In this document: piece after piece, positions 25,559 to 33,864 of the stretch | Position numbering within the stretch: the first letter of the stretch is position 1 | Layout: every line of letters starts with the position of its first letter | Source: Cytophagales bacterium | GTDB lineage: Bacteria > Bacteroidota > Bacteroidia > Cytophagales > Thermoflexibacteraceae | DNA length: 40,420 nt | NCBI GenBank assembly: GCA_013299115.1 | Contig: JAAFKA010000039.1 | Location: forward strand, 1-40,420 | Direction: 5' to 3' | The notes under the pieces: model-generated | What the model saw: only the letters and a program-made list of their open reading frames with translations | Databases searched by the model: none | What the model was told of the DNA's origin: nothing | Program-made: the position numbers and the translations under genes

Positions 25559-26131
25559 TTACGCTACAATTTTTTTCAACAAAGCTACCTTCAATAGCCC
25601 TGCCACGCTAATAGCATCAGTTATTTTGTTGTTCATTGCCATTTGGACAGCCTCCTGCAAAGACAATTTCCATAGTTTAAGTTCCTCTGTTTCTTCAGGT
25701 TCAGTTTCGCCTGCTTCCAAGTTTTCTGCCAAAAAAACATAACCAATTTCGTCTGTTACAGAGTTTGAGGTGTGCAGTTTCATTAGTTCTGTCCAATGGT
25801 AAGCCGTAAAACCTGTTTCCTCTTTGAGTTCTCTTTGTGCAGATTCCAAAATGGAAAGTCCCTTTTTGCCTCCACCCATCGGAATTTCCCAAGAATATTC
25901 TTTCAAGGCATAACGATATTGCCCAACGAGCCACGTATTGCCTGCCTTGTCTATGGGAATGATGCCAATGGCTATATTTTTAAAACTAACCAAACCATAA
26001 ATCCCTTTACCACCTTTGGGATTAATTACATCTTCGTGTCGCACTTGAATCCAGTTGTTTTCATAAACCACCGCAGTTTGCAGGGTCTGCCAAGGGTTAT
26101 GGTGTTCGTCTATATTAGTCATTGTTAGCAT
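25559..26131 (-). CDS. Nudix hydrolase, ADP-ribose pyrophosphatase-like
   Basis: A 190-aa Nudix protein likely to hydrolyse ADP-ribose or a similar nucleoside diphosphate derivative. The Nudix box runs from Gly86 to Phe108 and ends in the intact REL-KEETGF (Arg100, Glu101, Glu104, Glu105). The position that is usually the first Glu of the box is Leu92 (GGGKKGLS), a known kind of variation. YSWEIPMGGG before the box and SNSVTDEIGYVFLAENL after it fit the ADP-ribose group. The start could be Met1 or Met4. It follows the TPR gene by 13 bases on the minus strand, so the two probably form an operon. Confidence 0.9.
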   Translation of the reverse strand: MLTMTNIDEHHNPWQTLQTAVVYENNWIQVRHEDVINPKGGKGIYGLVSFKNIAIGIIPIDKAGNTWLVGQYRYALKEYSWEIPMGGGKKGLSILESAQRELKEETGFTAYHWTELMKLHTSNSVTDEIGYVFLAENLEAGETEPEETEELKLWKLSLQEAVQMAMNNKITDAISVAGLLKVALLKKIVA

Positions 26132-26144
26132 TTATTTTGTCTTA

Positions 26145-27497
26145 TTAATTCAACCATTTATGACGGAGTTTGTTTTCGAGAAATTGGTGGAGGGGAACTA
26201 TCAAAACCGCCAAGCAAGCATTGGCAAGTAGGGTCAAAAGAGGTTCTTTTTTTGTCAGAATATCTATGTAAGGGTCTGTGAGAATAATAATAAACTCAAA
26301 AAGCAGCAAAAAGGAAAAAAAGAGCAACTTTTCGACCCAAGTATCTGCAATTTGAAATTTACCAAAAATAAAAGCACAACTAAACAAAAGCATAGTAAAG
26401 AGCAAAATACCAGAATATTGTATGTTATTTTGCCTTTCTTTGCTTGCGTTTTGCTGCTCTATTTGCCGTTGCCTTTGTTGCATCTCAAAAGAGGCTTGCA
26501 TTTCGGCTATTTTTTTCTTGTTCTCCTGATTGTTCAGTGTGTCATTCATTCGCACTGCCCAACGGAGATATTGGTAGGCATCTTCGAATTGTTTGAGGGT
26601 GGTAAAGGTTTGTGCCAATTTTTCGCAACATTCCTTGATTTGGGGTTTGAGTTGAGCATTTTCGGCTATTTTCAGGCTTTGCAAGTACAAAACCAAAGCC
26701 TTTTTAGAGTGATTTTGTTCAAGTTGGAGGTTGCCCTTGTGTAGCGTGGCTACGCAAAGCCCGTATTGGTCGTTGATTTGTTGGCTCATTTCCAAACTTT
26801 TTTGGAAGTAGTTTTCTGCTAATACGTAATCTTTTTGCGACCAGTAAATTTGCCCTATGTAAAGAAAAGAATTGGCAAGTCCCCAAGTATCTTGTATTTT
26901 TTCTCTTATTTTCAGGGCTTCCACTTGGCAAAGCAGGGCAGAGTCCATTTGGTTGCGAGTTTTGTAGGCATTGCCTAAGCCGTTGCTCAGTAAAGTAGCT
27001 ACAAATTTTTGGTCTTTCACAAGTCTTGCCAACCGCAAAGCTTTGTAAAAATATTCTATTTGTTTGTCTGTATTGCCTTGTGCCTCATAAACAGACCCCA
27101 GATAGCCCAAAACTTTGGCTATGTTGGCAGTATCTTTTAGTTTTTCGTAAATGGGCAAGGCTTTGATAAGGTATTCGGAGTTTTTGAGCATATTGCCCTG
27201 AAAATAGCAACTCCCCGCCAACTGTTTATAAGCATCGGCTATGCCGCATTGATACGTATATTTTTCGCCTTCGGTTAGGGCTTGTTGGGCGTAGTTTGCG
27301 CCCAGCAAGGGCTGCGAGGCTATGTATTCGCCTGCAATGGCATTGAGCAAATCTATTTTAGTTGTAGGCTCTTTGGTCATTTGCAACTGCTCAAACAAAC
27401 TATCCAAAACAGTTTGGTTTTGGGCAACAGTTGTAAAAAAGATACCAAAAAAGCAAAATAAACAGCCAATCAAACGGCAGTAGTAGCAATTTTTCAT
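26145..27497 (-). CDS. Secreted/membrane TPR protein without an output domain
   Basis: A 450-aa protein: signal peptide (MKNCYYCRLIGCLFCFFGIFFTTVAQ), about six tetratricopeptide repeats over residues 30-310 (for example AKVLGYLGSVYEAQGNTDKQIEYFYKAL and ANSFLYIGQIYWSQKDYVLAENYFQKSL), a short coiled coil (about 320-350), then three membrane helices ending in a basic tail. In Bacteroidota the same TPR arrangement often precedes a histidine kinase or regulator domain; here nothing follows the helices. It may be a sensor lacking its output or a scaffold. Cotranscription with the Nudix gene is likely. Confidence 0.8.
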   Translation of the reverse strand: MKNCYYCRLIGCLFCFFGIFFTTVAQNQTVLDSLFEQLQMTKEPTTKIDLLNAIAGEYIASQPLLGANYAQQALTEGEKYTYQCGIADAYKQLAGSCYFQGNMLKNSEYLIKALPIYEKLKDTANIAKVLGYLGSVYEAQGNTDKQIEYFYKALRLARLVKDQKFVATLLSNGLGNAYKTRNQMDSALLCQVEALKIREKIQDTWGLANSFLYIGQIYWSQKDYVLAENYFQKSLEMSQQINDQYGLCVATLHKGNLQLEQNHSKKALVLYLQSLKIAENAQLKPQIKECCEKLAQTFTTLKQFEDAYQYLRWAVRMNDTLNNQENKKKIAEMQASFEMQQRQRQIEQQNASKERQNNIQYSGILLFTMLLFSCAFIFGKFQIADTWVEKLLFFSFLLLFEFIIILTDPYIDILTKKEPLLTLLANACLAVLIVPLHQFLENKLRHKWLN

Positions 27498-27578
27498 GGT
27501 TGAGAACAGGCTTAGTGAAAAGAAATAAACACTTCAAATTTTGTGCAGAGTTTTGAGGTTTTAGAAAAAATAAGAATT

Positions 27579-27586
27579 TATATTTG
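27579..27586 (+). promoter_or_regulatory. Candidate -7 box for the SDR operon
   Basis: TATATTTG matches TAnnTTTG, 61 bases before the SDR start, with TTTTG at 27551-27555 as a possible but rather distant -33 element (23-base gap). Confidence 0.35.
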
Positions 27587-27647
27587 CAGTATGGCAATAG
27601 AAAGACAATTACACAAATTAGTATATATTTAAAATTACTATCCAATT

Positions 27648-28349
27648 ATGAACGTAAGGCACAACACCATTCTCATCACAGGAGGTACTTCGGGAATTGG
27701 CAAAGCATTGGCTGATTTATTGGCAGATTACGAGAATCAGGTGATTGTGTGCGGAAAAACAATGGAAAAAACACAGCATCTTCCACCAAATGTTACAGGA
27801 TTTTGCTGTGATTTGAGCCATAGCGAAGGAGTAAAAAGCCTACAAAGCTACCTTTTAGCAAATCATTGTTCTCTCAATATACTTATTAACAATGCAGCTA
27901 CACTTACCGATTGGAATGTGGCTTCTGAGGAGGCTATTGAAGCTGAAATTTATCTTAATTTGACAGCACCGTTGCTGTTATCTCGTTTTTTTGTAAACCA
28001 AATAGACCCAAGAAAAGAAAATACAATAATCAATATTTCCTCAAAAGCAAGTTTGCAACCAATGACTAACTTTATTACATACAGTGTATCTAAAAGAGGA
28101 TTAAGTTTTTTTTCAACAGCTATGCGATGCGAAGTAAAAGATAAAGAAATTAAAGTGTTTGACATTATTCCACCCGCAGTAAAAACAAATTTGTTTGATA
28201 CTTTTCACCAAAAGCAAAATCATGGTACAAATAACATAACTTATGTAACGCCAGAAGCATTTGCTCTGTTGTTGGTAAATGCTTTGGAAAAAGGGCAAGA
28301 AAATATTAATTTTATAACTAATGAAACAAATCATAGCCCAAATACCTGA
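27648..28349 (+). CDS. SDR-family oxidoreductase (DltE-like)
   Basis: A 233-aa classical short-chain dehydrogenase/reductase using NAD(P). The cofactor loop is TGGTSGIG (11-18), NNAA is at 81-84, the catalytic Ser is near 131, and YSVSK gives Tyr145 and Lys149. The opening MNVRHNTILITGGTSGIG and overall length resemble the DltE-type group, whose substrate is poorly defined. The gene overlaps the acyl-CoA dehydrogenase-like gene by 29 bases, so they are translated from one message and may act on related substrates. Confidence 0.9.
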   Translation: MNVRHNTILITGGTSGIGKALADLLADYENQVIVCGKTMEKTQHLPPNVTGFCCDLSHSEGVKSLQSYLLANHCSLNILINNAATLTDWNVASEEAIEAEIYLNLTAPLLLSRFFVNQIDPRKENTIINISSKASLQPMTNFITYSVSKRGLSFFSTAMRCEVKDKEIKVFDIIPPAVKTNLFDTFHQKQNHGTNNITYVTPEAFALLLVNALEKGQENINFITNETNHSPNT

Positions 28350-29511
28350 GCAAATAGTAGAAAAGCTTGCTTTGCTTACTCCTAATTTTGCTGCTCGTGC
28401 CTCACAATATGAACAAGAAAAGTGCTTTCCTAAACAAAATTTTGAGGATTTGCACAAGGCTGGTCTGCTTTGTCCTGCTGTGAGTGCGGCATTTGGCGGC
28501 TTGGGTTTTGGCTCACACTTGCAACAATCTTTTGCATTGTGGGCAATGACCAAATGTATTGCAAAGGCAGATATGGCGATGGCAAGGTGTTGGGAAGGAC
28601 ACATCAACGCACAAATTATTTTGGAAATTGCAGCCAATCAAAGACAAAAAACTCTTTGGTTTGGTGAAATGATAGCAAAAGGCACTTTGTGGGGTTGCTG
28701 GAGTGGAGAGCCTTTGCAAGCTACCCCTTTTGAAAAAAGTTCAACTGGCACATTGGTTACAGAAACTTCGGAAGGTTTTTTGTTGAATGGCAGTAAAGTA
28801 TTTTGTTCAGGTGCATCAGGGGCAGATTGGGCTATTCTTTTTGTTAATACACAAGGCGTGGGCGGGGCAAGACACAGCAATAGTCCGCAAACAGTGATTA
28901 TGTTGGCTTGTCCGATGGCTGATAAAACTATTCGTTTAGACGATACTTGGTGGCAACCTATTGGTATGACTGCCTCCGTAAGTTTTAAGGTATTGTTTGA
29001 CAATACATTTATACCCAAAGAAAATTTGATAGGCTATGCAGGACAATTTATGACAGAAGAAATAGCCACTTATTTATTGCCACATTATGCCTCAAATTTA
29101 TTGGGAGGGATGGAAGCTATTGATGAGCAAGTCATACAATTTGTACAAAGACAAGGGAAAAGCAAAGACCCATACATTCAACAACATATTGGAAAGATGA
29201 AACTGAACCTGCAAACTTGCCAAATGTGGCTGCAACACGTGGCTAATCTGTGGGATTTGCAACAGCTACCAGAAGCAAAAATGGCAGGAGTTGCCTTTCG
29301 ATATCAAGTGGAAAAGTTAGGTTTTCAAAATCTGGCTACTGCTCTCGATGTCTGCGGCTCACGTGCTTTGATAAAGCCCAGCCCTATTGAAAAAATTTAT
29401 AGAGATTTTTCTTTTTATGCCAAGCACGACAATGCAGACCATTTGCTTGCCAATTTGGGCAAAACAATTCTGGGAGAGGCAAGTGATTTGGCATTTGCTA
29501 CGAGTAGATAG
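28321..29511 (+). CDS. Acyl-CoA dehydrogenase-family protein
   Basis: A 396-aa FAD-dependent enzyme of the acyl-CoA dehydrogenase/oxidase superfamily. Visible are the N-terminal helical domain (FAARASQYEQEKCFPKQNFEDLHKAGLL, AFGGLGFG), the middle beta-domain (WSGEP, SEGFLLNGSKVFCSGASGADWAI) and a C-terminal helical domain (ATALDVCGSRALIKPSPIEKIYRD). The C-terminal CGSRALxxxxPxEKIYRD block is the usual ACAD end region. Some residues look divergent from fatty acyl-CoA enzymes, so the substrate may not be a fatty acyl-CoA; the dibenzothiophene-desulfurisation/DszC-like branch is another option. Overlaps the SDR gene; purD begins 31 bases after. Confidence 0.8.
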   Translation: MKQIIAQIPEQIVEKLALLTPNFAARASQYEQEKCFPKQNFEDLHKAGLLCPAVSAAFGGLGFGSHLQQSFALWAMTKCIAKADMAMARCWEGHINAQIILEIAANQRQKTLWFGEMIAKGTLWGCWSGEPLQATPFEKSSTGTLVTETSEGFLLNGSKVFCSGASGADWAILFVNTQGVGGARHSNSPQTVIMLACPMADKTIRLDDTWWQPIGMTASVSFKVLFDNTFIPKENLIGYAGQFMTEEIATYLLPHYASNLLGGMEAIDEQVIQFVQRQGKSKDPYIQQHIGKMKLNLQTCQMWLQHVANLWDLQQLPEAKMAGVAFRYQVEKLGFQNLATALDVCGSRALIKPSPIEKIYRDFSFYAKHDNADHLLANLGKTILGEASDLAFATSR

Positions 29512-29542
29512 ACTAAAAAAAATATAAAATAAACAACAACCC

Positions 29543-30817
29543 ATGAACATTCTTATCTTAGGCTCAGGGGGCAGAGAACACGCCTTTGCCACCAAAATAG
29601 CCCAAAGTCCTCTTTGCACACAACTTTTTGTGGCTACGGGCAATGCAGGAACAGCTACCATAGCTACCAATGTGGGTATTAATCCTTTGGATTTTGAGAG
29701 AATTGGCAATTTTGCCTACGAGCATCAAATTAATATGGTCATTGTAGGCACAGAAACTCCGCTGGTGGCAGGTATTACAGATTATTTTGAGGCAAGAAAA
29801 GACTTGCAACATATCAAAATCATAGGACCCAGAAAAGCAGGGGCTATGTTGGAAGGGAGCAAAGATTTTTCTAAAAAATTTATGCAAAAATACAATATTC
29901 CTACCGCAGCCTACCAAACTTTTACCAAAGCTACGCTTGCCGATGGATTGCAATACATAGCCCAACATAGCTTGCCTGTGGTCTTAAAAGCCGATGGATT
30001 GGCAGCAGGCAAGGGCGTAATCATAGCTGAAAATCACCAAACAGCCCAAGAAACCCTGAAAGAAATGCTCAACGGCAAATTTGGAGAAGCAAGTCAAACA
30101 GTAGTCATCGAGGAGTTTTTGGCAGGCATAGAGCTGTCGGTTTTTGTCTTGACCGATGGAATTGGCTACAAATTGTTGCCTTCTGCCAAAGATTATAAAA
30201 GAATAGGCGAAGGGGACAAAGGACTGAACACAGGAGGTATGGGGGCAGTTTCGCCTGTTCCTTTTGCTACGTCTGAATTTTTGGAAAAAGTAGCGCAGCG
30301 AATAGTGCAGCCAACTTTGCAAGGTTTAAAACAAGAAAATATTGATTATCAAGGGTTTATATTCGTGGGTTTGATGAACAAAGGCGGTGAGCCTTATGTC
30401 ATAGAGTACAATGTGCGTATGGGTGACCCCGAAACCGAAGCAGTTATTCCACGTCTGCAAACAGATTTAGTAGCCTTGTTTGATGCAGTAGCCACCAAAA
30501 AATTGAGCAACTTCCCTGAACTTGCCATAGACCACAGAACAGCCACCACCATTTTTTTGGTATCAGGAGGTTATCCCGAAAATTTTGAAAAGGGCAAGGT
30601 AATTGGCAATTTAGAAAAGGTGCAAGACGTGCAAGTGTTTCACGGCGGGACTACTCGCAAAGACGACCAAGTTTTGACAGACGGAGGCAGAGTCTTGGCT
30701 ATAACAGCCTTAGCAGACGACCTGAAACAAGCCTTGCAAAAAGCCAATGCAGCAGCCAATCTCATCACTTTTGAAGGAAAATGTTACAGACGTGATATTG
30801 GGTTTGATTTGCAATAG
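29543..30817 (+). CDS. purD: Phosphoribosylamine-glycine ligase PurD
   Basis: Second step of de novo purine synthesis: ATP-dependent joining of glycine to phosphoribosylamine (GAR synthetase), cytoplasmic. The 424-aa length is standard. N-domain MNILILGSGGREHAFATKIAQSP, ATP-grasp segment VLKADGLAAGKGVIIAE (about 147-163), LNTGGMGAVSPVP, and the metal-binding EYNVRMGDPETEAVIPRL are all diagnostic. The start matches the conserved N-terminus. It lies 31 bases behind the dehydrogenase gene and could be read through from it, though no functional link is obvious. Confidence 0.97.
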   Translation: MNILILGSGGREHAFATKIAQSPLCTQLFVATGNAGTATIATNVGINPLDFERIGNFAYEHQINMVIVGTETPLVAGITDYFEARKDLQHIKIIGPRKAGAMLEGSKDFSKKFMQKYNIPTAAYQTFTKATLADGLQYIAQHSLPVVLKADGLAAGKGVIIAENHQTAQETLKEMLNGKFGEASQTVVIEEFLAGIELSVFVLTDGIGYKLLPSAKDYKRIGEGDKGLNTGGMGAVSPVPFATSEFLEKVAQRIVQPTLQGLKQENIDYQGFIFVGLMNKGGEPYVIEYNVRMGDPETEAVIPRLQTDLVALFDAVATKKLSNFPELAIDHRTATTIFLVSGGYPENFEKGKVIGNLEKVQDVQVFHGGTTRKDDQVLTDGGRVLAITALADDLKQALQKANAAANLITFEGKCYRRDIGFDLQ

Positions 30818-30846
30818 TTCTGTATGCTGCTTGTGTAAGCCCAAAG

Positions 30847-31317
30847 TTACTTAGGAATAGGTATTACCAATTTTTGGCTTTCTCGCAAGGCATCAGCTTT
30901 TTTGATTTGGTTTGCCCGCATGATGGTTTTCACTTCGGCTTGGTATTGGCGTGCTATTTTTTCTAAAAATTCGCCTTTTTGTACCTTGTGTATAGCCCGC
31001 ACACGCAAGAGCAAAGATTGCCCTTCTTTGAGGTTGTCCGTAGCCAATTCATTGAGTAGGCGAATAGAGTCAGTTTTGCAGTTAAATTTGTCTGCAATGC
31101 TACCAATAACCTCGCCTCGCTGCACTTTATAAACAAAAATGGCGGTATCAGGAAATAGGCTGCGGTCGAAACGCAAGTCGGTAAGGCTGTCGGCTGTTGT
31201 TTTTTTGCGTTTCCAAGGCGGCGTAGTTTTGCTCATCATATCCACGCTAAAATAAACCACTGCTGCCACAAAAACAGCACTGATTAAGAGAAACAAGTTT
31301 CGTTTGTCTTTGTCCAT
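30847..31317 (-). CDS. Membrane-anchored double-LysM protein
   Basis: A 156-aa protein with a short cytoplasmic N-terminus, one membrane helix (about 8-26, LFLLISAVFVAAVVYFSVDMM), a linker, and two LysM domains at about 62-107 (YKVQRGEVIGSIADKFN) and 109-155 (HKVQKGEFLEKIARQYQ). LysM domains bind peptidoglycan, so the protein is expected to sit in the inner membrane and hold the wall. No enzymatic domain is present. It converges with purD and precedes ctaA on the same strand in the other transcriptional order. Confidence 0.88.
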   Translation of the reverse strand: MDKDKRNLFLLISAVFVAAVVYFSVDMMSKTTPPWKRKKTTADSLTDLRFDRSLFPDTAIFVYKVQRGEVIGSIADKFNCKTDSIRLLNELATDNLKEGQSLLLRVRAIHKVQKGEFLEKIARQYQAEVKTIMRANQIKKADALRESQKLVIPIPK

Positions 31318-31398
31318 ATATGTAAAAAGGTTATGATTAACTGTAAATGTGTAAGAACCGACTCTATAAGGTTTTAAGTTCTTAATGGCAAAATTTTT

Positions 31399-32427
31399 TC
31401 AGTTAAAATTTTTTTCTAATCTCTTTGGGTTTAATAGCAACCACACCCAAAACTGCACACCAAAAATAACAGTGGCTAAAGTAAGGTGCAGAGGTTGCAA
31501 AAATGCTGGCATACTGCCATAAGCCATGCCTACACCTGTCAAGATTTCAAACCCAACCAATGCTAATAAGGCATAACCCCATGTTTTGAGTTGTTGTGGT
31601 TGGTGGAGAAGCAAATAAGCAAAATAACTATGCAAACCCAAAATAAGCAAGGAAAAACTACGGTGTATATAAAAACTTGCCCCTAATTGGTCTATCCAAA
31701 GTTGTCTGTCTGCTATTTGTGCAGCTATAATATCTATAGTTTCCCTCACTTGTGTCCCTAATATAATTTGTACAAGAGAACTTAGCAACCCAGCCCACAT
31801 CAAAATATTAAGTCGTTGTGAATGAACAACTTGCAAAAATTTTGGATTGTAAAAAGCTCTTGCTAACCCATAAATCAAGACCACTACAATTGCCAATGCT
31901 AACAACATGTGTAAGGTTATTAAAAAAGGAAGTAAGTTGGTAGAAACAACCAAAGAGCCTAGAAAACCCTCTATACCCACCATCACAAAGGCAGCAAAAG
32001 AAGCCACCACTATTTTTTTGTCTGTTTGGCGATAGGGTAGAGAGAAAATAAAAGTTAAAAAGATAAAAAAGCCAATCAGCACCCCTAAAACCCTATTTAT
32101 GTATTCTATCCAAGTTTTTATGGCATGAAAAGGTTCTTCTACTAACACAGAAGGGTCTTTGGTTATTCGATGACTTAAGTCCGAGAATCCAAGCAAATCG
32201 AACAACTTAGCCACTCTTTCGTTTTTGGCTATTCGTTTTTCTCTGTAAAGTTCTTTATAGTTGATGGGAAGTTCGTCTTCAGAAGTAGGCGGCACCCATT
32301 GTCCGAAACATTTAGGCCAATCAGGACAACCCATACCTGAGCCTGTGCTGCGAACTATACCACCAACTAAAATAAGCAAATAAATAGCAATGACGGTTAA
32401 AGTACCAAAAGTTTTAAAAGAAGGCAT
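31399..32427 (-). CDS. ctaA: Heme A synthase, CtaA/COX15 family
   Basis: Oxidises the C8 methyl of heme O to give heme A for cytochrome oxidase, in the inner membrane. 342 aa with about eight hydrophobic segments. The N-terminal VGGIVRSTGSGMGCPDWPKCFGQ is a family signature. Conserved membrane histidines are seen at the HMLLALA, HRSFSLLILGLHSYFAYLLLH and PLHLTLA segments. A loop of about 60 residues after the first helix is typical of the Bacteroidota type. No cytochrome oxidase genes lie in the window. Confidence 0.92.
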   Translation of the reverse strand: MPSFKTFGTLTVIAIYLLILVGGIVRSTGSGMGCPDWPKCFGQWVPPTSEDELPINYKELYREKRIAKNERVAKLFDLLGFSDLSHRITKDPSVLVEEPFHAIKTWIEYINRVLGVLIGFFIFLTFIFSLPYRQTDKKIVVASFAAFVMVGIEGFLGSLVVSTNLLPFLITLHMLLALAIVVVLIYGLARAFYNPKFLQVVHSQRLNILMWAGLLSSLVQIILGTQVRETIDIIAAQIADRQLWIDQLGASFYIHRSFSLLILGLHSYFAYLLLHQPQQLKTWGYALLALVGFEILTGVGMAYGSMPAFLQPLHLTLATVIFGVQFWVWLLLNPKRLEKNFN

Positions 32428-32529
32428 TTTGTTAAGCAGTTTCTGGTTGTAAAAGTGTTAGTACACAATCACTACTTGCGAAAGTATCACAAATAATTGA
32501 TAAGCAATCGCAAAATTAACAAAAAAATG

Positions 32530-32552
32530 GGTAGTACCGCACAAGTCGTACT
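32530..32552. repeat. Variant of the GTAGTGCCACA repeat
   Basis: Bases 32530-32546 match 3277-3293 at 15 of 17 positions. AGTAC and GTACT can pair around it. It lies in the divergent gap between ctaA and an unknown secreted protein; otherwise nothing recognisable is seen in 32428-32722. Confidence 0.4.
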
Positions 32553-32722
32553 GCTTTTTTAATGAACAACAAAAAGACAAACCAAATAAGTAATTAAGAT
32601 AAAATTTTGCAAAGATTTATTTTTTTGATAAATTTACACAACTAAAAAATAGCATAGTTTGTTTGGTACTACTCCAAAATTGGAATGGCACTATTCTAAA
32701 ATTGCATACTATTCAACCATTT

Positions 32723-33664
32723 ATGAAAATTCTCGATATTTTTTTTACGCTGTTGTTATTTTGCTTGTGTAGCCTTGCTCTCACAGCCCAAAATTCGATA
32801 ACAACCACCCTAAAAGTAGCCAATTATACACTGCACTATGAACTCAGCCCCATTGGTGGCAACAAATACAAGTTTACAGTAAAAAATATAGCCAATGCCA
32901 ATACTGATGCTGCCAATTTTTCTTTGGTTTATGCTTCGCAAGCACAGGTTTTTATGAATGGCAGCCAACTAAAAGAAGTGCGGATTTATGCAGCCAAAAA
33001 CAGCACAAGCAATGCCATTAATTGGAATATTTCCTTGACAGATTGCCTTCGTTTGCTCTTTGACAAAACCCAACCAACAGTTGCTAACCTACAAACAGCA
33101 GGAAAATTATTAGACCCTTATTTGGTTGGTACTTTGCCCACTAACCTAACTTTTGCCAAAAACCCAACAGAAAAAGAAGTTTTGCAGGCAGCAGCCAAAC
33201 AATTTATAGAAAGCTATTACAAAATAATGAGTATAGAAAAAAGCAAAACAGCCAACACCGCACTCACAGGCAACGTACAAACAGAAACCAACGGCACTTA
33301 TCAATACGAAATAGGGCAAGGAGCAGCAGCCAACGACAAGGAATTTTATGTAAGACAGGGAGAAAAAGGACTACTTTTGCGAACTATTTTGAGAATAATA
33401 GAAGATGACAAAAAATTGATTATCAGGATTTTATATGCAAAGCAAAAAGATTTTTCATGGGAGATTTACGGCAGTGATTTCTGGGAGATGACCTTAGACA
33501 AAAACACACAACAACCCACAGCCCAAAAAGAAGGATTGTTTTTGCCACCTCTTTTGACAGGGCAACAACAAGCACCAACGACTCCTTACACTAACTCCGC
33601 AGAAGGTTTGCAAAAATTAGCTGCCGAGTGGTTTATTCAGACTTATCAAGGACGGGTTTTGTAG
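32723..33664 (+). CDS. Secreted protein of unknown function
   Basis: A 313-aa exported protein that I do not recognise. ATG 32723 starts a good signal peptide (MKILDIFFTLLLFCLCSLALTAQ); 20 further in-frame codons upstream lack signal features. The mature part begins with beta-rich sequence (TTLKVANYTLHYELSPIGGNKYKFTVKNI), resembling a small Ig-like or lipocalin-like opening only loosely. It contains a helical middle with KEVLQAAAKQFIESYYKIM and a C-terminus with EGLQKLAAEWFIQTYQGRVL. Two similar AAxxFIxxYY / LAAEWFIQTY motifs suggest an internal duplication. Stand-alone gene. Confidence 0.7.
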   Translation: MKILDIFFTLLLFCLCSLALTAQNSITTTLKVANYTLHYELSPIGGNKYKFTVKNIANANTDAANFSLVYASQAQVFMNGSQLKEVRIYAAKNSTSNAINWNISLTDCLRLLFDKTQPTVANLQTAGKLLDPYLVGTLPTNLTFAKNPTEKEVLQAAAKQFIESYYKIMSIEKSKTANTALTGNVQTETNGTYQYEIGQGAAANDKEFYVRQGEKGLLLRTILRIIEDDKKLIIRILYAKQKDFSWEIYGSDFWEMTLDKNTQQPTAQKEGLFLPPLLTGQQQAPTTPYTNSAEGLQKLAAEWFIQTYQGRVL

Positions 33665-33672
33665 CTAATTGC

Positions 33673-33842
33673 GGTTATCCGACAATTTTTGTGGAATCAA
33701 AACAACGTAGGCATTTGATTTATCAAATGCTTTCTTAAAAGGGTCTTTGATAAATCAAAGACCTACGTTTTATCAAATGCTTTCTCAAAAGGGTTTTTGA
33801 TAAATCAAAGACCTACGTTTTATCAAAAATTGTCGGACAACC
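33673..33842. repeat. Nested repeat block with 18-bp terminal inverted arms
   Basis: The outer arms 33673-33690 (GGTTATCCGACAATTTTT) and 33825-33842 pair at 17 of 18 positions. Inside are ATTTGATTTATCAAAT (33711-33726) and two direct copies, about 48 bases apart, of a unit reading ATCAAATGCTTTCTyAAAAGGG then TTTGATAAATCAAAGACCTAC. It lies between convergent genes. The core relates to the palindrome at 24937-24962. Confidence 0.7.
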
Positions 33843-33864
33843 ATAATTGCTAATCAAAACCTAA

